From NCBI RefSeq assembly GCF_014203795.1, contig NZ_JACHJU010000003.1:1-64000 (forward strand): a stretch of 64,000 nucleotides of DNA. The letters are read 5' to 3'. Each line of letters opens with the position of its first letter. Positions within the stretch are counted from its first letter, which is position 1. Position numbers and translations under genes: made by a program. Source of the stretch: Streptosporangium album. Lineage in GTDB: Bacteria > Actinomycetota > Actinomycetes > Streptosporangiales > Streptosporangiaceae. Below the pieces are notes generated by a model. That model did no database searches, was not told the DNA's origin, and worked only from the letters and a program-made list of their open reading frames with translations. Of the stretch, positions 34,223 through 41,791 are shown one piece after another.

Positions 34223-34366
34223 GACGGCTCCGCCGGTTTCTTCACCGAGCTGTTCGGGCGCAACGTCCGTTACACCGGCCTGTCCATCGCCTACCAGGGG
34301 TCGGCCGTGGTGGGCGGGCTCACGCCGCTCATCGCCGCCTTCCACCTGTCGTCAGCCGGGGCTGAG
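34223..34366 (+). pseudogene. MFS (metabolite:H+ symporter) C-terminal remnant
   Basis: The frame reads GSAGFFTELFGRNVRYTGLSI then AYQGSAVVGGLTPLIAAFHL, clearly the helix 10-11 region of an MHS-type symporter. It is cut off on both sides and ends by running into the promoter region of the P450 gene, about 100 bp ahead of its start. No other part of the transporter is present. Confidence 0.6.
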
Positions 34367-34471
34367 AGAGCCGCGCCGTCGAAGCCCCGGAGATCACTTG
34401 CTCCTGAGCGATCGCTTGTTATCGTTCTGTGTCGAAACGGTCCGAACGGCGAGCTACCCGGAAGAGGTTGC

Positions 34472-35668
34472 ATGAGCGAGTCTCCGACCCTGCCGTTGCA
34501 CATGAGGCGAGCGGGGTTCGATCCCGATCCGGAGCTGGCGGTGCTGCGCGACGAGGAGGGGGTCAGGCGCGTCAGCACGCCGTTCGGCGTCGACGCCTGG
34601 CTGGTCACCCGCTTCGCGGACGTGCGCGCGGTGCTGAGTGACGCGGAACGGTTCAGCAACGCCCGGCAGGGCGCCTTCCGCCTGCCGGGCGCGCCGGAGA
34701 TGAGCGAGGAGGAGATCGCCGTGATGCGCGCGGGCAACCTGCTCGCGTTCGACCCTCCCGAGCACACCCGGCTGCGCCGGCTGCTGACGCCGGAGTTCAC
34801 CATCCGCCGGATGCGACGGCTGGAACCGCGGATCAGGCACATCGTCGAGGAGCATCTGGACGCCATGGAGGACGCGGGCTCACCGGCCGACCTGGTGTCG
34901 TCGTTCGCGCTGCCGGTCCCGTCGCTGGTGATCTGCGAGCTGCTGGGCGTGCCGTACGCCGACAGGGAGGACTTCCAGCGCAGGACCAGCCGGCTGCTCG
35001 ACGTGTCGGCGCCCATCGAGGATCGCCTGGCCGTGCAGAAGGAGTCGCGCGCGTACATGCGCGAGCTGGTCTCCCGCATCCAGGCCGACCCGGGCGAGGA
35101 ACTGCTCGGGATGCTGGTGCGCGAACACGGCGACGACCTGACGACGGACGAGCTCACCGGCATCGGCAGCCTGCTCCTGCTGGCCGGGCACGAGACCACC
35201 TCCAACATGCTCGGGCTGGGCACACTGGCCCTGCTGCGCAACCCCGACCAGCTGGAGCTGCTCAGGAAGGAGCCCGAGCGCATCGACGCCGCGGTGGAGG
35301 AGCTGCTGCGCTGGCTCAGCATCGTCCACTCCGGCACGGCCAAGCTGACCACCACGGAGGTCGAGCTGGCAGGCCATACCATCGGGCCCGGAGAGCTGGT
35401 GATGTGCGCGCTGCCCACCGCCAACCGCGACCCCGCGCTCATGCCCGACCCGGACGCGTTCGACATCACGCGGGGCGCCCCCGGTCACGTGGCCTTCGGC
35501 CACGGCGTGCACCACTGCCTGGGCGCGCCGCTGGCGCGCATGGAGATGCGGATCGCCTTCCCCGCCCTGCTCCAGCGTTTCCCCGAGCTGCGCGCGGTCT
35601 CCCCCGAGGCGCACTTCCGCTCCTTCCACGTCGTGTACGGCCTGACGACCCTGGAGGTGGCGTGGTAG
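34472..35668 (+). CDS. Cytochrome P450
   Basis: A 398-residue soluble bacterial P450. The I-helix oxygen-binding motif is LLLLAGHETTSNML. The ExxR motif is EELLRWL (EELLR). The heme-binding loop is FGHGVHHCLGAPLARMEMRIAF with the axial Cys. Sequence style resembles CYP105/CYP107-type actinomycete enzymes, but no substrate can be inferred. No ferredoxin or reductase gene is adjacent. The ATG at 34472 follows GGAAGAGG. Truncated genes abut both ends (34223-34366 and 35730-35958), which suggests insertion by recombination. Confidence 0.9.
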   Translation: MSESPTLPLHMRRAGFDPDPELAVLRDEEGVRRVSTPFGVDAWLVTRFADVRAVLSDAERFSNARQGAFRLPGAPEMSEEEIAVMRAGNLLAFDPPEHTRLRRLLTPEFTIRRMRRLEPRIRHIVEEHLDAMEDAGSPADLVSSFALPVPSLVICELLGVPYADREDFQRRTSRLLDVSAPIEDRLAVQKESRAYMRELVSRIQADPGEELLGMLVREHGDDLTTDELTGIGSLLLLAGHETTSNMLGLGTLALLRNPDQLELLRKEPERIDAAVEELLRWLSIVHSGTAKLTTTEVELAGHTIGPGELVMCALPTANRDPALMPDPDAFDITRGAPGHVAFGHGVHHCLGAPLARMEMRIAFPALLQRFPELRAVSPEAHFRSFHVVYGLTTLEVAW

Positions 35669-35729
35669 CCGGGGGCGGCCGTCCCACGGAGTGACCGCGT
35701 GGACGCCGCAGACATTCGGCACGCGCGGA

Positions 35730-35958
35730 AGCGGGCGGCTCCGTCATCACCGAAGTGAGTTCCCGGGGAGGACACCGAGAGCATCGCGGTGCCCACGCCC
35801 CACTGGTCCATCAGCTCCAGGTGGGTGGCGGCGTCCCAGCTCGGCCAGCCGCTCATCCCGTCCGGCAGCAGGTGACCGGCGGCCTTCGCCGCGGTGAGGT
35901 AGAAGTCGGTCACGAAGTGCGCGTGGACGTCCACCAGGGGTGCCAGTTCGCCGATCAT
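35730..35958 (-). pseudogene. Amidohydrolase (ACMSD-like), N-terminal fragment
   Basis: On the minus strand an ATG at 35958 starts MIGELAPLVDVHAHFVTDFYL, with the metal-binding DVHAHF motif of amidohydrolase-2 proteins. DAATHLELMDQWGVGTAMLSVSSPGTHFGDD follows. After about 75 residues similarity stops near 35735, close to the end of the P450 gene, so roughly three quarters of the enzyme is missing. Its own start with AAGGAA upstream is preserved. Confidence 0.65.
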
Positions 35959-36279
35959 GGAATTCCTTCCCTCGTGCCGCGGCTTGGCGGAGGACAGGCG
36001 GGGCCGGCCGGGGTCGCGGACGAGTTGAGGCTACGGGTCGGCCTGCCGGACACGAGGCCGCCGCGATGTCGCGGGCGCGCGCACCAGGCCGAAGGCGTAC
36101 GGCGACCGCCACAGGCACCGGGGAAGCAGAACGGAAGGGATCGCGTGGGCGGTGACGACCGCCCATCTCGGAACGGGACGTTCGACCCACCCTCGCAACT
36201 TCGATGAAAAAATAGTAGATCACAGCTTGATTGCCATGGAACCCAGGCATTGAAGCCTGAATATGCGAAGGTATGGTGA
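35959..36279. other. Intergenic region with promoter-like AT-rich end
   Basis: No gene is seen. GGGCGG/CCGCCC around 36145-36162 form a small hairpin. From 36204 on the sequence is AT-rich, and CAGGC-N6-GCCTG near 36243 is a short dyad just ahead of the HTH-TOBE gene. It may be that protein's operator. Confidence 0.4.
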
Positions 36280-36696
36280 ATGTTCGTGACGACGTTTCGG
36301 ATCAGCGAGGCCGCCGCGCTGCTCGGGGTCAGCCCCGACACCGTCCGCCGATGGGTCGACGTCGGCCGACTTCCGGCTCGCCGGGATGAACACGGCCACC
36401 GGATGGTGGCCGGTGCGGATCTGGCCGCGTTCGCGCGCTCCCAGATCGAGGCCGAGAACGGCTCGGGGCATTCTTCGGCGCGTAACCGCTTCCGCGGGAT
36501 CGTGACCGAAGTGATCAAGGATGCGGTGATGGCCCAGGTGGAGATCGCCGCAGGGCCGTACCGGGTGGTGTCGCTGATGAGCCGTCAGGCAGCCGATGAG
36601 CTGGGCCTGGAGGTGGGGGTGGTGGCGGTCGCCGTGATCAAGTCCACCAACGTCGTCGTGGAGATCCCCGACCACGCTCGCACGGTGAGTCAGTAA
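36280..36696 (+). CDS. HTH-TOBE molybdate-responsive regulator (ModE-like fusion)
   Basis: A 138-residue protein. The N-terminal 55 residues are a MerR/excisionase-type HTH (FRISEAAALLGVSPDTVRRWVDVGRLPARRDEHGHRMVAGADL). Residues 70-132 form a molybdate-binding TOBE/Mop domain (NRFRGIVTEVIKDAVMAQVEIAAGPYRVVSLMSRQAADELGL, then VAVIKSTNVVVE). This pairs DNA binding with molybdate sensing in one short chain, a known actinobacterial alternative to ModE. It is the first gene of the mod operon, 7 bp ahead of modA, and presumably represses it when molybdate is plentiful. Confidence 0.85.
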   Translation: MFVTTFRISEAAALLGVSPDTVRRWVDVGRLPARRDEHGHRMVAGADLAAFARSQIEAENGSGHSSARNRFRGIVTEVIKDAVMAQVEIAAGPYRVVSLMSRQAADELGLEVGVVAVAVIKSTNVVVEIPDHARTVSQ

Positions 36697-36703
36697 GGAG
36701 CCC

Positions 36704-37504
36704 TTGTTGTTCAGGCGTCTTTCCCGGTGGGCCGTCACGGTCCCGCTCGCCCTCACGCTGGCCGTCGGCCTGTCCGGTTGCGGATCCGGCGACTCGGCCG
36801 CCCCCGCGGCCGCCGCTTCTCCGGGCGGTGGGGACACGACGTTGACGGTGTTCGCCGCCGCGTCGTTGACCGGCACGTTCACCGAGCTCGGCAAGGCCTT
36901 CGAGGCAACCCACCCGGGCACATCGGTGAAGTTCAACTTCGGTTCCAGTGCCACGCTGGCCCAGCAGATCGTCCAGGGCGCCCCGGCGGACGTGTTCGCC
37001 GCCGCCAGCCCCGCCACCATGAAGACCGTCGCCGACGCCTCGCTGGCCTCCGGCCCGGTCACGTTCGTCCGTAACAAGCTGCAGATCGCCGTCCCGGCCG
37101 ACAACCCGGCGAAGGTGGACGGGCTGAGGGATCTGGCCGATCCGAAGGTCAAGGTCGCCCTGTGCGCCGAGCAGGTGCCGTGCGGAGCTGCGGCGGTCAA
37201 GGCACTGGACGCGGCCGGGCTGAAGGTCACCCCGGTCACCTTGGAGCAGGATGTCAAGGCCACGCTGACCAAGGTCGAGCTCGGTGAGGTCGACGCGGCC
37301 CTGGTCTACAAGACCGACGTGCTGGCCGCCGCGGGCAAGGTGAAGGGGATCGACTTCCCCGAGGCCGACAAGGCGATCAACGACTATCCGATCGCGGCCC
37401 TGTCCGGAGCGCCCGCGCCGGAGCCGGCCAAGCAGTTCGTCGACCTGGTCCTCTCCCCTCAGGGCAGGGACGTGCTGACCAAGGCCGGCTTCGAGGCTCC
37501 CTGA
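36704..37504 (+). CDS. modA: Molybdate ABC transporter substrate-binding lipoprotein
   Basis: A 266-residue periplasmic-binding protein. The signal ends in lipobox LAVGLSGC. The mature protein starts TLTVFAAASLTGTFTELGKAFE, with KFNFGSSATLAQQIVQGAPADVFAAASPATM, and EVDAALVYKTDVLAA, the classical oxyanion-binding ModA motifs. Two consecutive TTG codons (36704, 36707) are the only starts. AAGGAG at 36695-36700 is 6 nt from the second, which is therefore the better initiation site. TTG initiation may limit expression. Confidence 0.92.
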   Translation: MLFRRLSRWAVTVPLALTLAVGLSGCGSGDSAAPAAAASPGGGDTTLTVFAAASLTGTFTELGKAFEATHPGTSVKFNFGSSATLAQQIVQGAPADVFAAASPATMKTVADASLASGPVTFVRNKLQIAVPADNPAKVDGLRDLADPKVKVALCAEQVPCGAAAVKALDAAGLKVTPVTLEQDVKATLTKVELGEVDAALVYKTDVLAAAGKVKGIDFPEADKAINDYPIAALSGAPAPEPAKQFVDLVLSPQGRDVLTKAGFEAP

Positions 37505-37508
37505 TCGC

Positions 37509-38357
37509 ATGACACCGTCTTCGGCATCGACCGGCCGGGGCCGCGCCCAGCGCGGCCCCGGCTCGGCGGGCAGGGTCGCGGGCCGCATCCCCTGGGTCCT
37601 GGTCCTGCCCGCCCTGCTCGGCATGGCCTTCCTGGTGCTGCCACTGGCCGGGCTGCTGATCCGCGCCCCGTGGCCCACCTTGCTCGAAAGGCTGAGCGAG
37701 CCGCAGGTGCTGGAAGCGCTACGGCTGTCGCTGGTGACCGCGACCCTGGCCACGCTGGTCTGCCTGCTCCTCGGCGTGCCGCTGGCCTGGCTGCTGGCCC
37801 GCGCCGCCTTCCCCGGCCGGCGCCTGGTGCGCGCCCTGATCACCGTCCCTCTGGTACTGCCTCCGGTGGTGGGCGGCGTCGCGCTCCTGCTCGTGCTGGG
37901 ACGGCGTGGCCTGATCGGTCAGTGGCTGGATGCCACCTTCGGCGTCACGTTGCCGTTCACCACCGCCGGGGTCGTGATCGCCGAGGCCTTCGTCGCCATG
38001 CCGTTCCTGGTCATCAGCGTGGAGGGCGCGCTGCGCGCGGCCGACCTGCGCTTCGAGGAGGCCGCCGCCACTCTGGGGGCCTCCCGCTGGATCATCTTCC
38101 GCCGCGTCACCCTGCCCCTGGTCGCCCCGGGCATCATGGCCGGAGCCGTGCTGTGCTGGGCCCGCGCACTGGGCGAGTTCGGCGCCACCATCACCTTCGC
38201 CGGCAATTTCCCCGGCCAGACCCAGACCATGCCGCTGGCGGTCTACCTCGCGCTGGAGACCGAACCCGAGGCGGCCATCGTGCTCAGCCTCGTGTTGCTG
38301 GCCGTCTCCGTCATCATCCTGGCCAGCCTGCGCGACAGATGGACGAAGAGCCCATGA
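37509..38357 (+). CDS. modB: Molybdate ABC transporter permease
   Basis: A 282-residue membrane protein with about six helices. It carries VPLVLPPVVGGVALLLVLGRRGLIG, the ATPase-docking EAA loop FEEAAATLGASRWIIFRRVTLPLVAPGI and ARALGEFGATITFAGNFPGQTQTMPLAVYLALE, which are diagnostic of ModB. A long basic N-terminus (to residue 27) precedes helix 1. The stop overlaps the modC start (ATGA). Confidence 0.93.
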   Translation: MTPSSASTGRGRAQRGPGSAGRVAGRIPWVLVLPALLGMAFLVLPLAGLLIRAPWPTLLERLSEPQVLEALRLSLVTATLATLVCLLLGVPLAWLLARAAFPGRRLVRALITVPLVLPPVVGGVALLLVLGRRGLIGQWLDATFGVTLPFTTAGVVIAEAFVAMPFLVISVEGALRAADLRFEEAAATLGASRWIIFRRVTLPLVAPGIMAGAVLCWARALGEFGATITFAGNFPGQTQTMPLAVYLALETEPEAAIVLSLVLLAVSVIILASLRDRWTKSP

Positions 38358-39385
38358 CCCTGCACGCCCACCTCGTCGTCACCCGGCCCGGTTTCCGCCT
38401 GGACGTCGACCTCGAAGTCCCCGCGGGACAGGTCGTCGCGCTGCTCGGCCCCAACGGCGCGGGCAAGACCACCGCGCTGCGCGCCCTGGCCGGCCTCACC
38501 GCCCTGTCGGGCGGCCACATCACCCTGGACGGCGACCCGCTGCACGCACTCGCCACCGAGCGCCGCCCGATCGGCATGGTCTTCCAGGAATACCTGCTGT
38601 TTCCGCATCTGTCGGCCATGGAGAACGTCGCCTTCGGACCCCGCTGCCACGGTGCGTCCAGGCCCGACGCGCGCCGTACGGCCACCGCGTGGCTGCAACG
38701 CGTCGGCCTGGCCGACCACATGGCCTCCAGGCCCCGGCAGCTGTCGGGTGGCCAGGCCCAGCGTGTCGCCCTGGCCCGGGCGCTGGCCGTGGAGCCACGG
38801 CTGCTGCTGCTGGACGAGCCCCTGGCCGCCCTGGACGCCCATACCCGCTTGGAGATCCGTTCCCAGCTCCGCCGCCACCTCGCCGACTTCGACGGCGCCA
38901 CCGTCCTGGTCACCCACGACCCGCTGGACGCCATGGTGCTCGCCGACCGGCTGGTGGTCATCGAGGACGGCGCCGTCGTCCAGCAGGGCACCCCGGCCGA
39001 AGTGGCCCGCCGCCCGCGTACCGACTACGTCGCCCGCCTGGTCGGCCTCAACCTCTACCGCGGCATCGCCACCGGCCGGCGGGTGGCCGTCGGCGACGTG
39101 GTCTTCAGCGTCGCCGACCATCTCGACGGCCCCGCGTTCGTCGCCTTCTCACCCGCCGCGGTCGCCCTGTATCGCACCCGCCCGGACGGCACCCCGCGCA
39201 ACCTGTGGCGGGCCAGGATCGAGGGCATCGAACGGCATGGCGACAACGTCCGCATCCATCTGAACGGGCCGATCACCGCCTCGGCCGATGTCACCCCCGC
39301 GGCCGTGGCCGACCTCGACCTGACCTCCGGCCAGCAGGTCTGGGCGGCGGTCAAGGCCACCGAGACCCACGCCTACCCCGCGTGA
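38354..39385 (+). CDS. modC: Molybdate ABC transporter ATPase
   Basis: A 343-residue ATPase. Walker A is LLGPNGAGKTTALRALAGL, the Q-loop GMVFQEYLLFPHLSAMENVAFG, the signature LSGGQAQRVALARALA, Walker B LLLLDEPLAALDAHTR, and the switch His is in VLVTHDPLDAM. A C-terminal Mop/TOBE domain (residues about 275-340) follows, consistent with molybdate regulation of transport. The ATG at 38354 overlaps modB, and its stop overlaps the next small gene (GTGA), giving one continuous transcript. Confidence 0.93.
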   Translation: MTLHAHLVVTRPGFRLDVDLEVPAGQVVALLGPNGAGKTTALRALAGLTALSGGHITLDGDPLHALATERRPIGMVFQEYLLFPHLSAMENVAFGPRCHGASRPDARRTATAWLQRVGLADHMASRPRQLSGGQAQRVALARALAVEPRLLLLDEPLAALDAHTRLEIRSQLRRHLADFDGATVLVTHDPLDAMVLADRLVVIEDGAVVQQGTPAEVARRPRTDYVARLVGLNLYRGIATGRRVAVGDVVFSVADHLDGPAFVAFSPAAVALYRTRPDGTPRNLWRARIEGIERHGDNVRIHLNGPITASADVTPAAVADLDLTSGQQVWAAVKATETHAYPA

Positions 39386-39657
39386 GCGGCCACCCGCCCC
39401 GCAACGCCATCTGCCTTGGCGGCCCCTGCCACGGCATGCTCACCCACATCGACCAGGACATCGGCACCCTCACCGTGCCGGTCCCCCGCCGCTCACCCGG
39501 AGAGCCCGAGGTCGGCGCCCGCTACCGCGTCACCCGCGAACGCGTGCACCATCCCTGCCACGCCGAGCCGTTCATCGCTCTGCACTGGGCTGACTCGCCC
39601 GGCCCGGCCTGCCTCTGTGGCTGCGGGCCCTACGAGGGTGTGTTTCCAGAGGCCTGA
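39382..39657 (+). CDS. Cys-rich 91-residue protein in the mod operon
   Basis: A GTG at 39382 overlaps the modC stop, so the gene is translationally coupled to molybdate uptake. The product has six Cys (11, 16, 59, 77, 79, 81) in CLGGPCHGM, HHPCHAEPF and ACLCGCGPYEG, and several His, with a central basic segment. The first CLGGPC-HGML part is reminiscent of HypC-type maturation proteins but too short to assign. Metal or cluster binding is likely. The position suggests a role in molybdenum or Mo-enzyme handling. The family is not recognised. Confidence 0.65.
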   Translation: MSGHPPRNAICLGGPCHGMLTHIDQDIGTLTVPVPRRSPGEPEVGARYRVTRERVHHPCHAEPFIALHWADSPGPACLCGCGPYEGVFPEA

Positions 39658-39689
39658 GATGGACTCGCCGGGGGGACTCGTGGACCGCA

Positions 39690-39948
39690 GCGCCGGCGCC
39701 CCCGCAGCTTGGGGATCGCGAGCTCCGCGGTGCCGTCGTGGGTGTCCCAGTCGCGGATGCGGTAGCCGTTGCGCCGGTTGGTGCGTTCCTCGGTCCGTGT
39801 CCCGTAGTCGGCGCCGCACAGGCCGTCGGCCTCGGCCGACATCAATGTCTCGGCCATGGTCTTCACCATGGATCGCAACAGATCCGGGTCCCCGTGCTGA
39901 ATCTGCTCCGCCAGCCAGCTTGCGGGGTCCACACTGTTGGTCACGGCC
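39690..39948 (-). pseudogene. IS256-family transposase, N-terminal fragment
   Basis: On the minus strand the frame reads MAVTNSVDPASWLAEQIQHG then DPDLLRSMVKTMAETLMSAEADGLCGADYGTRTEERTNRRNGYR and IRDWDTHDGTAELAIPKLR. That is the unmistakable start of an IS256-type transposase. It stops near 39690, where the frame enters unrelated sequence beside the mod operon end. Only about 85 of about 410 residues remain. No inverted repeats were found. Confidence 0.8.
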
Positions 39949-40164
39949 ATCGCTTTCTTCTCCTTCGATCTTGGTTTCGCAACCTGAAGGATCACGCGAT
40001 GGCCGTCCTCATTTCACGACGCCACGCCTACTACCAGCGGAAACTCATACACACCACGTCCGTGGACGCAACCCCTGTGAGCCGAGCGCGCACATGGGAA
40101 GTCCTCGCGACCTGCACACGGCAAGGTCTGGCGGCAGTCGAGAATCCGAAAAGGAGCAACACCC

Positions 40165-40785
40165 ATGTTCATCAACCGACCAGCCACCCGCAGGCTCGCA
40201 CTGACCGTCACGACGGGAGCCGGCGCGCTCGCGTTGCTCACCGCCTGCGGAAACACCAACGACATGGCGACCGGTCTCATCAACGGGACCAGTGCTCCAG
40301 CGGCTTCCCCGAGCCAGCGGTCGAGCGCGCCCTTCAACAACACGGATGTCATGTTCGCGCAGATGATGATCGAGCATCACAAGCAGGCAGTGGACATGGC
40401 CAATCTGGCCGAGACCCGTGCCAAGAACCCGGAGGTCAAGGATCTGGCGGCCAGGATAAAGGCCGCTCAGGAGCCGGAGATCGCCACCATGACAGGCTGG
40501 TTGTCGGAGTGGGGCAAGCCTGCGGCCCCCTCTGGAGGAGAGGAGCACAGCATGCCCGGGATGATGACCGGTGAGGACATGAAGAAACTCCAGGCAGCCG
40601 AGGGCACGGAGTTCGACCGCATGTTCCTGGAGATGATGACCGCCCACCACAGAGGCGCGATCAAGATGGCGAAGATGGAACAGGCGCGGGGGGTCAACCC
40701 TCAGACCAAGGAACTCGTCAAGACCATCGAGACCACTCAGCAGACGGAGATCGAGGAAATGCAGAAGCTGCTCGACCAACTATGA
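40165..40785 (+). CDS. DUF305 lipoprotein, copy 1
   Basis: A 206-residue secreted lipoprotein. The lipobox ALALLTAC (Cys28) is followed by a Ser/Pro linker. Two DUF305 motifs follow: MFAQMMIEHHKQAVDMANLA and MFLEMMTAHHRGAIKMAKME. Between them is a His/Met-rich GGEEHSMPGMM segment. DUF305 proteins are ferritin-like helical bundles often co-located with copper resistance; His and Met content suggests metal binding outside the cell. It is a clear paralogue of 50267-50890. GGAGC is upstream of the ATG. Confidence 0.88.
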   Translation: MFINRPATRRLALTVTTGAGALALLTACGNTNDMATGLINGTSAPAASPSQRSSAPFNNTDVMFAQMMIEHHKQAVDMANLAETRAKNPEVKDLAARIKAAQEPEIATMTGWLSEWGKPAAPSGGEEHSMPGMMTGEDMKKLQAAEGTEFDRMFLEMMTAHHRGAIKMAKMEQARGVNPQTKELVKTIETTQQTEIEEMQKLLDQL

Positions 40786-41299
40786 TCCAGGGTTTCATGG
40801 ACCGTCAGACGGGCCCACCCCGCCGCCGGACCCATCGGGGAAGATCCGTATACGGCGCCATCGTCCCTCTCAAGCCCTCCACGCTGGCGGCATGAGGCCG
40901 GCCAAATGCTGGTCCATTGAGGAGCAGGTCAGCCTGTCTTGCTGCTGTGAGGAATGAGCGACCGCTGCTTCCCCGTCCATCTCATCGATCGACTCACTGC
41001 GCGTTCACCGGTAGTCGAGTCTCATGGCCTCCCAGGCTTTGGGCACTCACTGCACGATGGCTGCTCCCAGGAGACGTACACGCCGCTGTCCCCCTCCATG
41101 GCTCGGAGGTCGGCGCAACGCGCACAATCTGTGTCGTGCCAGGTCGCGGACGCGCATGGACGACTCGGGTGCCCATCAGGACCTTTCTCCGAACCGCCGG
41201 ATGGCTGAAACGGTGCCGCGCGCACCCGCTCTGATCACCTGTGCCGAATCGCCTGAGCCCTACTCGTCTGTGAAATCAAGGCCCGCTTCGGGAAATTTA
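40786..41299. other. Gene-poor stretch ahead of the copper operon
   Basis: About 510 bp without a credible gene. The open frames on both strands are short and lack ribosome-binding sites. It may be decayed insertion-sequence DNA, but no fragment could be named. Confidence 0.4.
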
Positions 41300-41312
41300 A
41301 CCCCCAGGGGGT
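41300..41312. promoter_or_regulatory. CsoR-type operator, site 1
   Basis: ACCCCCAGGGGGT is a perfect dyad (6-bp arms, central A) embedded in AT-rich flanks (TTTAA / TATGTTAA), about 57 bp before the copZ-like start. The C-run/G-run with TA flanks matches actinobacterial CsoR operators. Confidence 0.65.
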
Positions 41313-41334
41313 ATGTTAAAGTCACAGACCGAGA

Positions 41335-41349
41335 TACCCCACCGGGGTA
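41335..41349. promoter_or_regulatory. CsoR-type operator, site 2
   Basis: TACCCC-ACC-GGGGTA is a second perfect dyad, with its centre 36 bp from site 1 and 20 bp before the ATG. Two sites in tandem fit tight copper-responsive repression by the CsoR encoded at 43360. Confidence 0.7.
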
Positions 41350-41368
41350 CATGCGATAGGAGAACCTC

Positions 41369-41650
41369 ATGTGCACGGCATGTGCGTGCGGCACCGCGGA
41401 CACCACCTCCGCGCAGGTTGAGACCAGCGGCGGGACCGCATACCAGGTCAGCGGGATGACCTGCGGCCACTGCGTCTCCTCGGTCTCCACCGAGGTCGGC
41501 AAGGTCAGCGGCGTCACCGGCGTCCAGGTCGACCTGGCCAGTGGCGCGGTCACCGTCAGCGGAGCCGGCTTCTCCGACGAGGAGATCCGTGCGGCGGTGG
41601 AGCAGGCAGGCTACACACTGGTCGACGCCTCGTCGGTCAGCGTCTCCTAG
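41369..41650 (+). CDS. copZ: Copper chaperone (HMA domain) with Cys-rich N-terminus
   Basis: A 93-residue protein. An N-terminal Cys cluster MCTACACG (Cys2, 5, 7) precedes a heavy-metal-associated domain YQVSGMTCGHCVSSVSTEVGKVSGVTGVQVDL, with the copper ligands Cys32 and Cys35. The additional CxxCxC tail is unusual and could bind further Cu(I). It is the first gene after two CsoR-type dyads and carries GGAGAACC before its ATG. It should pass Cu(I) to the ATPase at 44933 or to CsoR. Confidence 0.9.
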   Translation: MCTACACGTADTTSAQVETSGGTAYQVSGMTCGHCVSSVSTEVGKVSGVTGVQVDLASGAVTVSGAGFSDEEIRAAVEQAGYTLVDASSVSVS

Positions 41651-41791
41651 ACAGACGTCGCCCGAGAAAACAGACGGTGGGCGTGCATTGGCGTGCACGC
41701 CCACCTGCGGGGCCGGTCCGACTCGAATCACACCCAACCCCACAACGCATCCTGCCATCCCGGCGAGGATGCGAGGAATCAGGAGCGCGGC

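Noticed and set aside
36704-36706. First TTG as modA start
   Set aside because: It is only 3 nt from AAGGAG; the next TTG (36707) has the usual 6-nt spacing. Coordinates keep the longer form because the two differ by one residue.
40786-41299. Hidden gene ahead of the copper operon
   Set aside because: Frames on both strands are short, carry no motif and lack translation signals.
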